Source: Fimbriimonas sp. (GTDB lineage: Bacteria > Armatimonadota > Fimbriimonadia > Fimbriimonadales > Fimbriimonadaceae). From it: a DNA stretch of 64,000 nt. The notes beneath the pieces were generated by a model. That model was given only the letters and a program-made list of their open reading frames with translations. It was not told the DNA's origin and ran no database searches. Where the stretch lies: positions 1-64,000 of the forward strand of contig JARLGV010000067.1 in the NCBI GenBank assembly GCA_031292555.1, read 5' to 3'. The position numbers and the translations under genes were made by a program. Of this stretch, positions 18,272-27,493 are shown piece by piece (the stretch's first letter is position 1; each line of letters starts with the position of its first letter).

Positions 18272-21271
18272 TCAACAATTCGTCAACAACTCAGTCGATC
18301 GACCTACGAAGCGGATCGCTTCCCCGCGATCCATGGCCAAACCCTTGGCCCAAGCAGATTCGAACTGATGGGTGGTCAACGCGCTTCGGATCTTCTCGAT
18401 CGCCCTTTGTTCGTCCTTGACGTCCATCGCCCGATCCGATCCGCTCGCTTCAGATGTGGCCGCCATCAGAATTGCGGCGTCTCGATAGCGCCCCATCTCG
18501 GCCCAGATCGCCGCATGGCTGCGCAGGCACTGTAGTATCCAGAACAGGAAATCGCCCTGTTTGCACTTGTCGAGCGCCTCCAGATTGGTGGCGGACGCCG
18601 CCTCCAGATTGCCGGTATGAAGATGATGGCGACTGACCACCATCAGCGCGACCGCGAGCGAGAAGTCGTCGTGGAGGCGGCGGCTGATTCGAATCGCCTC
18701 GTATGCAAGCCGAAGCGATTCGCCGTACTTTCCCAGGTCCAGGGCGCACCGAGCCTGGTTGATCACAATTAGCGCTTCGGGCTCGCCGCCACGCAACTTC
18801 GCGCTGACTGCCCGCGCTCGGTCGAACCACGTGCTGGCCTCGTCGATCTGGCCCAGACTCCAGTGGGCGGCGCCAATGCCCAGATAGGATCGCTCGACCA
18901 GATTGAGATCCGCGCCGCCGACGAGTTGCAGCACCTTCTCGTTCAGCCTCAGGCTCTCCTCGATATTCCCTCGATATCCGGCGCAGATCGACAGTCCGGA
19001 ATAGCAGGTCGCCAAGAGCAGCCGGTCCTGCTCCGCCAGGGCGATCTCTACCGCTCGCTCGCAGGCGCCGTAAGCGGCCTCGTACTCGCCCGAGCGGATG
19101 TAAGTGGTTCCGAGCATCCGCTGTGCCTGAACCCGCAAGGCAGCGCGACAGGAATCCAAGCTCGGATGATCAGCAATCTGCCGAATCAGCCTTCGCTCGG
19201 TGGCCTTCGGTCCCCGGAACAGCCACCGAATCGCCAGGATTCCGAGGAGGCTGACGGCGCGTTCCAAGTTGCCTTGGGATATCGAGTACTCGAGCGCGGC
19301 GATGAAGTTGTCGTACTCCTGTTCGATCGACAGGTGGTAGGCAGTTTGCTCACTAACGTCTCGAAACGGCCGATCGGGAGCGGTCATTCGAAGATAGAAC
19401 TCGGCATGTCCTTCGCGGATCTGGCGCAGCGCTTCGGCCTGCAACCGCTCTTCACCATACTCGCGGAACGCGTTGAGCAGCCTGAATCGGGGCGCCCGGC
19501 CGTCGTCCGAGGGCTCGCTTCGCAGTAGTGAACGTTCTTGGAGGCGTTGCAGATCGTGCAGGCACGCCTCCCGACTGCCATCCGCATCCAGGCATACTTC
19601 GGTGGCCGCTTCGATCGTGAAGCCTCCCCGAAAGACGCATAGCCGGCAGAAGAGGGTCTGGAGTTCCTCGGCAAGGAGATCGTAGCTCCAGTCGATGGCG
19701 GACCGGAGGCTCCGGTGACGCTCGGGAATGTCCCGGCGGCGGCTTGTCAGGTCGGTCTGGCGTGCCGGCAGATGCCGCAGCATCTGGGCGGGAGAGAAGC
19801 TGTTGGACAGGCCAGCCGCGATTTCGATCGCCAGCGGCAGACCATCCAGCCGATTGCACAGTTCGACGATCGACTCCCAGTTGCGCTCGTTCAGTTGGAA
19901 GTCGGGACGAAGTGTCTGACACCGGTCGACGAAAAGCTGAACGCTGGGAGTCGAGGCCGCTTCGTCGAGCCCTTTCAGGAATTCGGGCGGCGCGGGGAGT
20001 GGTTCGATGCCGAAGATGCGTTCGGACTCTACTTGAAGCGCATGGCGGGAACTAGCCAGGCACCGCAATTCCGGCACGCGGACAAGCAGCCTTTCGAGCA
20101 GAATTCCCACTCCGTCCGAGATCTGCTCCAAGTTGTCCAGAACGAGTAGGGTGGGACGGCCTGCCGCCAATTCGATGATCCGGTCGATTTCGGAGTGGGC
20201 GCTGCCCTTCCTCGGGTCCATCGCCGCGACGATCGCCTCGTACAGCTCGCCGGAATGGAATCGATCCGCCATCGGCACGAACCAGATGTTCCACGGTTGA
20301 CGATCGGCCAGGGCGGAGGCACATCGGACGGAGAGACGCGTCTTGCCGACCCCCGCGGGTCCCAAGATCGTCACCAGTTTGGCCCCGGATTCGAGCAGGC
20401 TGCAGATGGCGTCCGTTTCCAGCGTCCTGCCGAAGTAACGGTTCGTGAAGACGGGGAGCGAGAGTTTCGGCCCGCCCGACGGCGCGACGAGATCGTGCAC
20501 TCTCACCGGCAACTTCGGCGATCCCTGAGTACCGAGTCTCCGGTTGGCTTCTTCGGCGAGACGTCTCGCAGATGGCGACGGTTGCTGGCCGAAGCTCTCC
20601 AATAGAGCCGACGTCAACTCTGCGTATTGGTCGATCGCCTTCTCCGGCCGGCCGACGTCCAGATAGCGTTCCATCAGCTTGCGATGCCATTCCTCATTGA
20701 AGGGTTCTCGAATGACTCCCTGCCGAAGGTGATCGATCGCGGCGTCCGGGGCGATCGCTTCGCTCAACCGGCTCAGGGCCGATAAGTACATATCCTCAAG
20801 TCTCATCCGCTCCGGCCAGATCCAATCGTCGAGGAACCCAGGCAGCAGGTCGCCCTTGTACAGGCTGACCGCCCGAGCCAACGTCGACGCCCGATCCGCC
20901 GAATGGCCGAGCCTCCTTCCCTGGTCGACTTCCGCCTCAAATTCGGCGATGTCGGTCGTCACCAAGTCCCCGTTTAGTTGGATGCCGTCGTGCAGCGACT
21001 TCAAAACAGATCCCACCGGAAAAGACGCGGGTTCGAGAACGTGCCGCAGCGAAAAGAGGGCCTGCCGCAGATTCCGCCGGGCAACCATGATGTCCGCATC
21101 CGGCCAAAGCATCGAAGCCAGTTCGTCTCGCGAGTGGACCCGTTGCGGAAAGTAGGCGAGATAAGCCAACAGCGATGCCACGCGGCGAGTTCGAAAGCGC
21201 GAAACCACGTGTCCGTCTTGGTTCGCAATGAGCGTGCCCAGCAGTTCGATGCGCCAAACCCGTTGCACCAA
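18272..21271 (-). CDS. AfsR/BTAD-type transcription regulator with NB-ARC ATPase and TPR
   Basis: A 999-residue regulator. Residues 5-95 form an OmpR-like winged helix ([39 protein letters not shown]). Residues 100-250 are a bacterial transcriptional activation (BTAD) domain. Residues about 275-560 are an NB-ARC-type ATPase, with the P-loop GPAGVGKT at 304-311 and the Walker B strand [11 protein letters not shown]. The rest is TPR repeats. The layout is that of the AfsR/SARP/MalT-like STAND regulators, which bind DNA on oligomerising with ATP after a signal. It is divergent from the gene at 21.4 kb and lies upstream of the pseudopilin-lipoprotein-thioredoxin genes on its own strand, which it may control. 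Confidence 0.92.
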   Translation of the reverse strand: MVQRVWRIELLGTLIANQDGHVVSRFRTRRVASLLAYLAYFPQRVHSRDELASMLWPDADIMVARRNLRQALFSLRHVLEPASFPVGSVLKSLHDGIQLNGDLVTTDIAEFEAEVDQGRRLGHSADRASTLARAVSLYKGDLLPGFLDDWIWPERMRLEDMYLSALSRLSEAIAPDAAIDHLRQGVIREPFNEEWHRKLMERYLDVGRPEKAIDQYAELTSALLESFGQQPSPSARRLAEEANRRLGTQGSPKLPVRVHDLVAPSGGPKLSLPVFTNRYFGRTLETDAICSLLESGAKLVTILGPAGVGKTRLSVRCASALADRQPWNIWFVPMADRFHSGELYEAIVAAMDPRKGSAHSEIDRIIELAAGRPTLLVLDNLEQISDGVGILLERLLVRVPELRCLASSRHALQVESERIFGIEPLPAPPEFLKGLDEAASTPSVQLFVDRCQTLRPDFQLNERNWESIVELCNRLDGLPLAIEIAAGLSNSFSPAQMLRHLPARQTDLTSRRRDIPERHRSLRSAIDWSYDLLAEELQTLFCRLCVFRGGFTIEAATEVCLDADGSREACLHDLQRLQERSLLRSEPSDDGRAPRFRLLNAFREYGEERLQAEALRQIREGHAEFYLRMTAPDRPFRDVSEQTAYHLSIEQEYDNFIAALEYSISQGNLERAVSLLGILAIRWLFRGPKATERRLIRQIADHPSLDSCRAALRVQAQRMLGTTYIRSGEYEAAYGACERAVEIALAEQDRLLLATCYSGLSICAGYRGNIEESLRLNEKVLQLVGGADLNLVERSYLGIGAAHWSLGQIDEASTWFDRARAVSAKLRGGEPEALIVINQARCALDLGKYGESLRLAYEAIRISRRLHDDFSLAVALMVVSRHHLHTGNLEAASATNLEALDKCKQGDFLFWILQCLRSHAAIWAEMGRYRDAAILMAATSEASGSDRAMDVKDEQRAIEKIRSALTTHQFESAWAKGLAMDRGEAIRFVGRSTELLTNC

Positions 21272-21390
21272 GAGAGTCTACGTCCAATTCGGCCCAGACG
21301 TGGCGGCGGCAAGAGGGGCCAATTGGCTGGAACTCTGGTTACCCTTCCATGATCCAATGGGTAGTTACAAATCCAGGATAGGTGAATGCG

Positions 21391-21708
21391 ATGTCAAAGA
21401 TGACCGGTTACCTGACCATCTACTCCGTCGATAGGGCGGAGATTTACGGGGAGTGCGCTGACGCAGAGTGGGATACCGACATCGTGAGGGGCGAGAAAGT
21501 CCACACGTTTATCGGAACCGCCAGCGACGGAACTTTGGAGACGTTCTTGAGACTCGACAACGCCGGCGTCAGCCACGTTGCCTACTCCTTCGACTCACAC
21601 GGGTTCACCTACGTCGGCGCCGCCGAACTCCTGGCCCCCAAGACCGACGAACCCCCGTCCCACGCCCAGATCCGACTCGAAACCGGGGTTGCTCCCGTCG
21701 CGACGTAG
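21391..21708 (+). CDS. Small hypothetical protein
   Basis: A 105-residue soluble protein from ATG 21391, which has a GGTGA sequence at suitable distance; a GTG at 21382 is an alternative. It starts MSKMTGYLTIYSVDRAEIYGE and contains acidic stretches but no signal, membrane segment or family I recognise. Codon third positions look coding. It is divergent from the BTAD regulator. The following 300 bases to the transporter gene hold no gene I can support. Confidence 0.55.
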   Translation: MSKMTGYLTIYSVDRAEIYGECADAEWDTDIVRGEKVHTFIGTASDGTLETFLRLDNAGVSHVAYSFDSHGFTYVGAAELLAPKTDEPPSHAQIRLETGVAPVAT

Positions 21709-22007
21709 ACTGTAACGCCGAGTCGCTGCGACCGGTAGCGCCACAGGTGCGTCCGCATCTTTTTGGCCAGGTCGAGAGCCCCGTATTCGCCCGGGCCCTT
21801 CATCTTGAAGCAGGCGACGTTAACCACTGTCGGGCAGAGCCAGAACTATGTAGAATCCTCAGCCAGTTTCGCGGGGCGGACAGCCCGGTCAAGCGGAGCC
21901 AAAACGCCAGGGCCAAATCCAGGTTAGATTGACGGGTTCTTCGGCGGCGCCGGTGCGGCGACCGATTCCCGACCGCACGGTTCGAGGGGCTAGGTAGAAT
22001 CGCGCCG

Positions 22008-23234
22008 GTGAAGCAGGCGAACCTCGTCGGTGGCCTCCAAAGCGCAAAGGACCAAACATCTGCCGTGCTGGCCAGTTTCCTGGGCTGGACGCTCGACGCG
22101 TTCGATTATTTTCTGGTCGTCTTGTGCCTAACCGCGATTGGGAAGGAGTTCCACCGTTCCGACAAGGAGATGGCGTTCACCATCACGATCACCCTGGCGT
22201 TTCGTCCGGTCGGGGCGTTCTTGTTCGGGCTACTGGCCGACCGGTACGGCCGCCGCATCCCGTTGATGATCGACCTGGTGTTCTACTCGGTCGTCGAGGT
22301 GGCGACCGCGTTCGCCCAGAACTACTGGACCTTCGTCGTTCTTCGTGCCCTGTTCGGCATCGGCATGGGCGGAGAGTGGGGGGTCGGCGCGTCGCTGGCC
22401 ATGGAGAAGGTGCCTCCGCGACTTCGGGGTGTGCTCTCCGGCCTGCTTCAGCAAGGCTACGCGATGGGCAATCTGCTCGCGTCGCTTTGCTATCTCGGGC
22501 TGTTCACCCACCTCGGTTGGCGTCCGCTCTTCCTGATCGGCGGCCTGCCCTCGCTTCTGGCGCTGTTCGTCCGCAAGAACGTGAAGGAGTCGGAGGTATG
22601 GGAGCGCACCCGAGAGAAGACCTGGCACAGCCTCTGGCAGTCGATCTTCGCCAACTGGAAAGTCTTCCTCTACATGGCGTTGCTGATGACGTTCATGAAC
22701 CTGAGTTCGCACGGGACGCAGGACATGTACCCGACGTTCCTCCAGCGCTACTGGCATTTCGACGCTCACAAGCGATCGCTGATCACGGTGATTTCGAGCG
22801 TGGGCGCGCTGTTCGGCGGGGTGGCAATCGGCTATTACTCCGACCTCAAGGGCCGGCGTCGCGCGATCGTGACCGGCCTGTTGCTGGCGGTGGCGATGAT
22901 TCCGGTATGGGCGTTCTCGCCCTCGACCGCCCCGCTTGTCCTGGGCGCGGTCCTCATGCAGTTCATGGTCCAAGGGGCATGGGGCGTCATCCCGGCCCAC
23001 CTGTCCGAGCTTTCGCCGGACAGCGTGCGCGGCTTCCTGCCTGGCTTCGCCTACCAGTGCGGCGTGCTCCTTTCCAGTTCGATCGCCCTCGTCCAGGCCG
23101 GGTTCGCCGAACACATGCCCTACTCCACCACGATGGCCCTGACCGCAGGAGTGGTCTTCATCGGCGGCAGCATCGTCGCCGCCCTCGGCCGCGAACGCCA
23201 TGGCAAGATCTTCGGCGAACCCAAACCCACCTGA
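22008..23234 (+). CDS. MFS transporter, sialate/lactate:H+ symporter (SHS)-like
   Basis: A 408-residue protein with about twelve membrane segments. The N-terminus (LGWTLDAFDYFLVVLCLTAIG), the loop GLLADRYGRRIPLMIDL between segments 2 and 3, and RALFGIGMGGEWGVGASLAME match the MFS group of carboxylate:proton symporters (NanT/JEN/lactate type). Substrate is probably a small organic acid such as lactate or sialate; the sequence does not decide it. The start is a GTG at 22008. A sulfatase gene follows after 315 bases, which may or may not be linked. Confidence 0.88.
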   Translation: MKQANLVGGLQSAKDQTSAVLASFLGWTLDAFDYFLVVLCLTAIGKEFHRSDKEMAFTITITLAFRPVGAFLFGLLADRYGRRIPLMIDLVFYSVVEVATAFAQNYWTFVVLRALFGIGMGGEWGVGASLAMEKVPPRLRGVLSGLLQQGYAMGNLLASLCYLGLFTHLGWRPLFLIGGLPSLLALFVRKNVKESEVWERTREKTWHSLWQSIFANWKVFLYMALLMTFMNLSSHGTQDMYPTFLQRYWHFDAHKRSLITVISSVGALFGGVAIGYYSDLKGRRRAIVTGLLLAVAMIPVWAFSPSTAPLVLGAVLMQFMVQGAWGVIPAHLSELSPDSVRGFLPGFAYQCGVLLSSSIALVQAGFAEHMPYSTTMALTAGVVFIGGSIVAALGRERHGKIFGEPKPT

Positions 23235-23549
23235 TCCCGCCGTTGCGCCTCCTTACGTCAGGGCAGAAATCTTCTTGAGCACTGCCGTCGTCACGTTGCT
23301 ATCAAGTGTGAGGCGCACTCGGGGCCGTAGCTTTGTCTCTCGCAGGAGCCGCATGGAACTTACTGTCTCGTTGTGCTCAGCCACACTTCCCCCTTTGCGG
23401 CCCTTTCGTCTCTGCATGACATTCCTATTGGCACCCAGGCTGACACCCACTCTAGGAGATTGAAGGCCATCCAAATACGCAGGGCTTGTGTCATACCGGG
23501 GCCCACAGGAGGTGTGCCCTAAGCGCAAGACCGGCCAAACTTAGCCGGG
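23235..23549. other. Intergenic stretch without a supported gene
   Basis: About 315 bases between the transporter and the sulfatase, both on the plus strand. A 91-codon minus-strand frame exists (23253-23528) but is basic and low in family character and has no good start, so I do not call it. No strong hairpin or repeat stood out. Confidence 0.4.
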
Positions 23550-24995
23550 ATGCACTCATCGCGGCCGAATTTGATCTTTGTCTTTGCGGACCAGTTGCGT
23601 TACTCGTCGTGCGGGTTTGCGGGGGACTACCGGGCGAGGACGCCGGCGATGGACGCCCTTTCGCGGCAGGGGATCAGCTTCACGCAGGCGGTGGCGAGTG
23701 CCCCGGTGTGCACCGCTTACCGCGCTTCGCTGCTGACCGGCAAGTACACGACGAGCACCGGGATGGTGATCAACGAGTTGAGGATGAACCCCCATCAGCG
23801 GTGCCTGGGGCACATCCTTACCGAAGCCGACTACGACACCTGCTATATCGGCAAATGGCACCTGTACGCGAATCAGCTCGGCCATCATGACGATCCACGA
23901 AATTCCCATATTCCAAGGGGCCCCCACCGGTTAGGGTTCGAGGGGGAATGGTGCGCTTACAACTTCCACCATGAAAACTACGGGCCGCTTGCCTACTATC
24001 ACCGGGAATCCCCCGAGAAGATCCACTACGGCGACGGCGTCTACGAGGCGGACGCCCAGACGGGTCTGGCGATCGACTTCCTGCGGAGGCGCGCCGGAGA
24101 GAGCGCGCCGTTTGCGATGGTGCTCTCGTGGGGACCACCCCACGATCCCTGGTCCACCGAGAACACGCCGACCGACCTCGCCAGCCAGTTTCACCCGAGT
24201 GACTACCCGCATCCTCCGAACTACAAGCCGGTCAACGACCCGCACGGCGACGCCTGGTCGCGACTCTCCGAGCAGGAACGCCTAGAGTTGCCGGTGTGGC
24301 GGGCCAACTACGCGGCACAGGTCAGCAGCATCGACCGGAACCTGGGCAGGCTGATGGCGGCGATAGAAGAGATGGGGTTGGCAAAGGACACGCTGCTCGT
24401 CTTCACCTCGGATCACGGCGAGATGTTCGGCGCCCATGGTCGACGGGCGAAGAACATCTTCTACGAAGAGGCGTGCCGGGTTCCCCTGATGATGCGTTGG
24501 CCCAACCGGATCCCCGCCGGGCTGACTTCGGATGCCTGCATCGGAACCGTGGACCTGTTGCCAACCCTCGCCGGTCTGATGGGGCTCGAGACGCCGTCGG
24601 ACGTCGAGGGAAGCGATCTGTCCGGCCTCGCATACGGCGGCGTCGAGGGGACGCCTGACGCGGCGATGATGATGATCTGCGGAGCGACTGCCGATTGGCA
24701 GGACGGGCACGAGTGGCGCGCCCTACGCGACTCCCGGCATACGTATGCCACCTATCGTCACGACGGCGCCGAATTGCTGTTCGACAACGCGGATGACCCG
24801 TTCCAGATGCGCAACCAGTTCGCGAATCCGGCCTACGACGAGGTGTTGTCTCGATTCCGAGAGCAGCTTCGCGGGAAGATGTCCCGAATCGGCGACGAGT
24901 TTCAGGCGTGCACCTGGTACCGCGACCATTGGACCGACGGAGACCGCCGGATCATCCGATCGGCGACCGCCGATTGGAGCGTATACGCAAACTAG
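23550..24995 (+). CDS. Type I sulfatase (formylglycine-dependent)
   Basis: A 481-residue cytoplasmic-looking sulfatase; no signal peptide is visible. The N-terminus PNLIFVFADQLRYSSCGFAG holds the first metal-binding Asp. The key motif PVCTAYRASLLTGKY puts Cys54 at the formylglycine position in a C-x-A-x-R context, where C-x-P-x-R is commoner. GHILTEADYDTCYIGKWHL and TLLVFTSDHGEMFGAHG hold further metal and substrate residues. It would hydrolyse a sulfate ester of an unknown, probably sugar, substrate after a formylglycine-generating enzyme modifies Cys54. Its stop overlaps the convergent response-regulator gene by four bases. Confidence 0.92.
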   Translation: MHSSRPNLIFVFADQLRYSSCGFAGDYRARTPAMDALSRQGISFTQAVASAPVCTAYRASLLTGKYTTSTGMVINELRMNPHQRCLGHILTEADYDTCYIGKWHLYANQLGHHDDPRNSHIPRGPHRLGFEGEWCAYNFHHENYGPLAYYHRESPEKIHYGDGVYEADAQTGLAIDFLRRRAGESAPFAMVLSWGPPHDPWSTENTPTDLASQFHPSDYPHPPNYKPVNDPHGDAWSRLSEQERLELPVWRANYAAQVSSIDRNLGRLMAAIEEMGLAKDTLLVFTSDHGEMFGAHGRRAKNIFYEEACRVPLMMRWPNRIPAGLTSDACIGTVDLLPTLAGLMGLETPSDVEGSDLSGLAYGGVEGTPDAAMMMICGATADWQDGHEWRALRDSRHTYATYRHDGAELLFDNADDPFQMRNQFANPAYDEVLSRFREQLRGKMSRIGDEFQACTWYRDHWTDGDRRIIRSATADWSVYAN

Positions 24996-25366
24996 GCGGC
25001 TTTGGCCCGATTTCGCGATTCGATTCTCGCCAGCAGTTCATCGGCAAAGAACGGCTTGAGTAGATAGTCGTCGGCGCCGGCGGCCATTGCATTCGTCTGA
25101 TCGGCAGTCCCCCATCGGGCAGACGCAACGATAATCTGACCCTTCATCTCCTTTCTCAAATCGGCAACGACCGAGGAGCCCTCGAAGTCGTGCAAATCGA
25201 CGTCGATCAGCACTACGTCCGGATGGTGGGTTCTGGCCATGCGGATGCCCTCGGCAAAAGAGCGGGTGACCATAGGGTGCGGGCAAACCCGGCCGAGGGC
25301 GCGCCGGGCAAACCCATGCACCGCCACGTCACAATCGACAATCAGCACCTTTAGGTCTTGAGCCAT
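24992..25366 (-). CDS. Single-domain response regulator (receiver only)
   Basis: A 124-residue receiver domain from ATG 25366, which has an upstream GGAGAACGTGGAT; a longer frame reaches 25432 but lacks support. It begins MAQDLKVLIVDCD with the acidic pocket, has the phosphoacceptor Asp in VVLIDVDLHD, the Thr/Ser position at IIVASAR, and the conserved Lys in DDYLLKPF. No output domain follows, so it acts by protein contact (CheY/Spo0F-like). No histidine kinase is nearby. It converges with the sulfatase gene. Confidence 0.88.
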   Translation of the reverse strand: MAQDLKVLIVDCDVAVHGFARRALGRVCPHPMVTRSFAEGIRMARTHHPDVVLIDVDLHDFEGSSVVADLRKEMKGQIIVASARWGTADQTNAMAAGADDYLLKPFFADELLARIESRNRAKAA

Positions 25367-25498
25367 ATCCACGTTCTCCAACCCTTCCGCAAGGTCGGAG
25401 TTTACGGCGGGGCCGGCGCAAGACGCCATCAATTATCGTCACCCTCCCGTCAAGGAATCGTAAGGCGATTGAGAAGGAATCCCGTGTCAATGTGACGC

Positions 25499-25596
25499 CG
25501 GACTTTTGGCGCAATTGCCGCCTGACCAGGCTAGCGGCACGGAACCGCAAACCTGGGCTAACGTACCAAATTCCTCCGGGATATCCGGAACGAGGC
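25499..25596 (+). repeat. Dispersed structured intergenic repeat, copy A
   Basis: This sequence between the response regulator and the TlpA-like gene is clearly similar to 62614-62714 (shared blocks GCAA-T/C-GCCGCCTGACC, GCTAAC, GGGATA-C/T-CCGGA). It folds as an outer stem CCAGG (25526-25530) with CCTGG (25552-25556), a 3x3 internal loop, an inner stem GCGG (25534-25537) with CCGC (25545-25548), and a second hairpin TCCGG (25575-25579) with CCGGA (25585-25589). In copy B the first two stems are kept by different bases. Orientation is given as read on the plus strand; its true polarity is unknown. Confidence 0.65.
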
Positions 25597-25603
25597 GTTC
25601 CGT

Positions 25604-26575
25604 TCACTTGTGGTTCAGCGCTAGCTTGATTCCGGAAGTGAGGTCATCTTCGCTTCCCGAGTAACCGACCAGGCTCTTCACGATTCGGCCTTTGCGATCG
25701 ATTACGTATTGGGTCGGGATGCCCGACACGTGATAGAGCTTGGTGGCGACATCCTGTCCATTGCCTCGCGTGTCGATCGCGAACTTGATCGAGTTGAACT
25801 TCTTGTGGTCGGGCAGCCAGCTATGGAAAGCCTTCTGCGTATCCCAAACGTTGACTCCGATCACGACGACTCCCTTGCCGGCATACTTGGCGGCGACCGA
25901 ATTGGTCGACGGCAGGGACTCTTGGCAAGGGCCGCACCACGTCGACCAGAAGTCGATCACGACCACCTTTCCCCGGTAGGAAGATAGTTTCACCGGCGCG
26001 CCGCTATCGTCCTTGACCGTAAAGTCGGGGGCCAACGTGCCGGCGTGAAGCAACACCGGTTCAGCCGTCTTGACCACGTCGGAGGCTGCCGGTTCCGTCT
26101 TCCTCGGAATCAACGGAGTGGCCGGAATCGCCCCGATCTGCTCGTTGAGGTCGAACACCTTGATACCGTCCATCGCGGTCACCGCATGGAGGTTGAGAAG
26201 CGAAAGCCGGATCGTCGTGTTGGCGCTTATCGGTTTCGCCTTCGGAGGGCCGCCGCTGGTCAGAAGGGACGCCATATCGGGGCCGTCGGGCTTATAGGTC
26301 ACGAGGAAGACCTCGGCTCCGACGGTGATCGTCTCGCCCTTGGTGTAGACGCGATTGCTGCCCCCTCCCATCGCGCTTGCGAGAATGTTCTCGTAGGAGC
26401 TTGAGGCGGCGGTGAAAACGCGCCAACTGGCGTCCAGTTCCTTCAGTTGCAGCGTCAATGGGACGGTCTTCCCAGACAGCAAGGGAAACGTGTTGTCGCC
26501 GGTCTGCGCACTGGCACAGACTGCGGGAGCGGTCAACACAATCGAGGCAATCAGAATCGAAGTCTTATAAAGCAT
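25604..26575 (-). CDS. Exported TlpA-family thioredoxin with N-terminal domain
   Basis: A 323-residue protein with a signal peptide (MLYKTSILIASIVLTAPAVCASA). Residues 25-165 are a beta-rich domain I do not recognise. Residues about 180-320 are a TlpA/ResA thioredoxin: APDFTVKDDSG, VVVIDFWSTWCGPCQESLP with the CGPC redox pair, and VSGIPTQYVIDRKG with the cis-proline. It should act on thiols outside the cytoplasm. It stands alone on the minus strand; repeat copy A lies after its end. It is a different type from the thioredoxin at 16-17 kb, which has CEPC and a C-terminal helical domain. Confidence 0.88.
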   Translation of the reverse strand: MLYKTSILIASIVLTAPAVCASAQTGDNTFPLLSGKTVPLTLQLKELDASWRVFTAASSSYENILASAMGGGSNRVYTKGETITVGAEVFLVTYKPDGPDMASLLTSGGPPKAKPISANTTIRLSLLNLHAVTAMDGIKVFDLNEQIGAIPATPLIPRKTEPAASDVVKTAEPVLLHAGTLAPDFTVKDDSGAPVKLSSYRGKVVVIDFWSTWCGPCQESLPSTNSVAAKYAGKGVVVIGVNVWDTQKAFHSWLPDHKKFNSIKFAIDTRGNGQDVATKLYHVSGIPTQYVIDRKGRIVKSLVGYSGSEDDLTSGIKLALNHK

Positions 26576-26635
26576 CGTCGATCTCCTTCGGCCCCACCTT
26601 ACCGCGAATGGACCATGAGTCCGACGACTTCGTCG

Positions 26636-27184
26636 CTAATCCATGACCATGTAATCCACATGCGGAATCGAGACGCTGGCGACAGTATCCGAGTCGACCC
26701 CGCCGGACGAGGCGCGAAACATGACGTCGACTTTCAGTTCCGGGCAACCCTTGCCGACAAACGATTGGCGTGTGCGACTAGAAAGTCCCCCTTCGGTCGT
26801 GACGAACCTGAGCATCTCCTTGCGGCTCATCCCAGCCCGCACCGACCGGATCGCCTTGATTTGGCCCAGGAACCAGTCCCAATGCTGCCGTTCGGTGACT
26901 CGCCTTCCGCGCACGAACCCCGCGTGCCCCGGACCGGGCGCGTCGTTCAACGGGCTGTTTGCCGTGGAGGGCTTGGCGTTTCTGAGCGCTTTCGATTTGG
27001 CAAGTTGGACAGTGCGTTCGTCGGCAGGGGCGCGAAAACCGGACGCGTCCTGCTGTTCACGGGCTATCTGAACGAGGTCAGGCATCAGCGACTGCTCGAC
27101 CCAGGCCATGTGGTCTGAGTCCTTGATTGCCTTGTTCCCTTGACTCATGAACAGCAACAACAAAATCGGCGTGTAAACACTCAT
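26636..27184 (-). CDS. Hypothetical exported protein
   Basis: A 182-residue protein starting MSVYTPILLLLFMSQGNKAIKD, a short hydrophobic segment that may be an uncleaved or weak export signal. The C-terminal half has IRSVRAGMSRKEMLRFVTTEGG, which resembles the GMSRxEV helix of SmpA/BamE-like lipoproteins, but there is no lipobox and the resemblance is weak. No family assigned. It is upstream of nothing on its own strand; the TlpA-like gene lies 60 bases further on and could be co-transcribed. Confidence 0.6.
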   Translation of the reverse strand: MSVYTPILLLLFMSQGNKAIKDSDHMAWVEQSLMPDLVQIAREQQDASGFRAPADERTVQLAKSKALRNAKPSTANSPLNDAPGPGHAGFVRGRRVTERQHWDWFLGQIKAIRSVRAGMSRKEMLRFVTTEGGLSSRTRQSFVGKGCPELKVDVMFRASSGGVDSDTVASVSIPHVDYMVMD

Positions 27185-27221
27185 ATCAATCTGCGACCTC
27201 TGCGCGATTCATCTGGAAACT

Positions 27222-27264
27222 AAACGCGGCGGTCGCAGCGGTAAGCGCAGCGGTCGCCGCGTTT
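27222..27264. repeat. 10-bp inverted repeat with 23-base loop
   Basis: AAACGCGGCG (27222-27231) pairs perfectly with CGCCGCGTTT (27255-27264). The loop itself contains related GCAGCGGT/AGCGC words, and AAACGCG occurs again at 27275. It lies upstream of the minus-strand hypothetical gene and could be an operator, part of its leader, or a small palindromic repeat. Confidence 0.55.
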
Positions 27265-27341
27265 GATCTCAGACAAACGCGTTCCTCAACAACTTCTGTG
27301 ACGGCTGACGGCCCAAACGTTTACTGGATCGTCATTGGTCA

Positions 27342-27372
27342 TTGGCGTTCCTATCGCAAATCCGGATATAAT
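27342..27372 (+). promoter_or_regulatory. Candidate sigma-70 promoter for tRNA-Ser
   Basis: A perfect -10 box TATAAT at 27367-27372 is preceded by TTGGCG at 27342-27347 (19-base spacer, longer than ideal). Transcription would begin almost at the first base of the tRNA (27380). Confidence 0.6.
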
Positions 27373-27379
27373 GCTCCTC

Positions 27380-27472
27380 GGAGAGATGGCTGAGTGGACG
27401 AAAGCGCCCGCCTGCTAAGTGGGTAACGGGCTATAAACCTGTTCTCGGGTTCGAATCCCGATCTCTCCGCCA
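27380..27472 (+). tRNA. tRNA-Ser (anticodon GCU)
   Basis: The acceptor stem GGAGAGA (27380-27386) pairs with TCTCTCC (27462-27468), followed by the discriminator G and an encoded CCA. The anticodon stem-loop is CCCGC-CTGCTAA-GTGGG, giving anticodon GCT (reads AGC/AGU). A long variable arm (GGTAACGGGCTATAAACCTGTTCT region) and the T-arm CGGGTTCGAATCCCG are as expected for a class II serine tRNA. Length 93 including CCA. Confidence 0.97.
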
Positions 27473-27493
27473 CTCTTTTCCGGGCCGAACCCG

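Noticed and set aside
21609-21827. Minus-strand frame of 72 codons ending inside the small hypothetical gene
   Set aside because: Some protein-like words (ATGATPVSSRI) but it overlaps a better plus-strand frame and has no good start; left as unexplained.
22124-23278. 384-codon frame inside the MFS gene
   Set aside because: Arginine-rich shifted frame; the MFS frame has twelve membrane segments and family motifs.
23253-23528. 91-codon minus-strand frame between transporter and sulfatase
   Set aside because: Basic, low-complexity translation, no start signal and no recognisable fold.
25499-25596. The structured repeat as a known riboswitch (c-di-GMP, c-di-AMP, cobalamin)
   Set aside because: I compared the remembered consensus motifs and none fits, and the copies lie after genes rather than in leaders; it is kept as an unclassified repeat.
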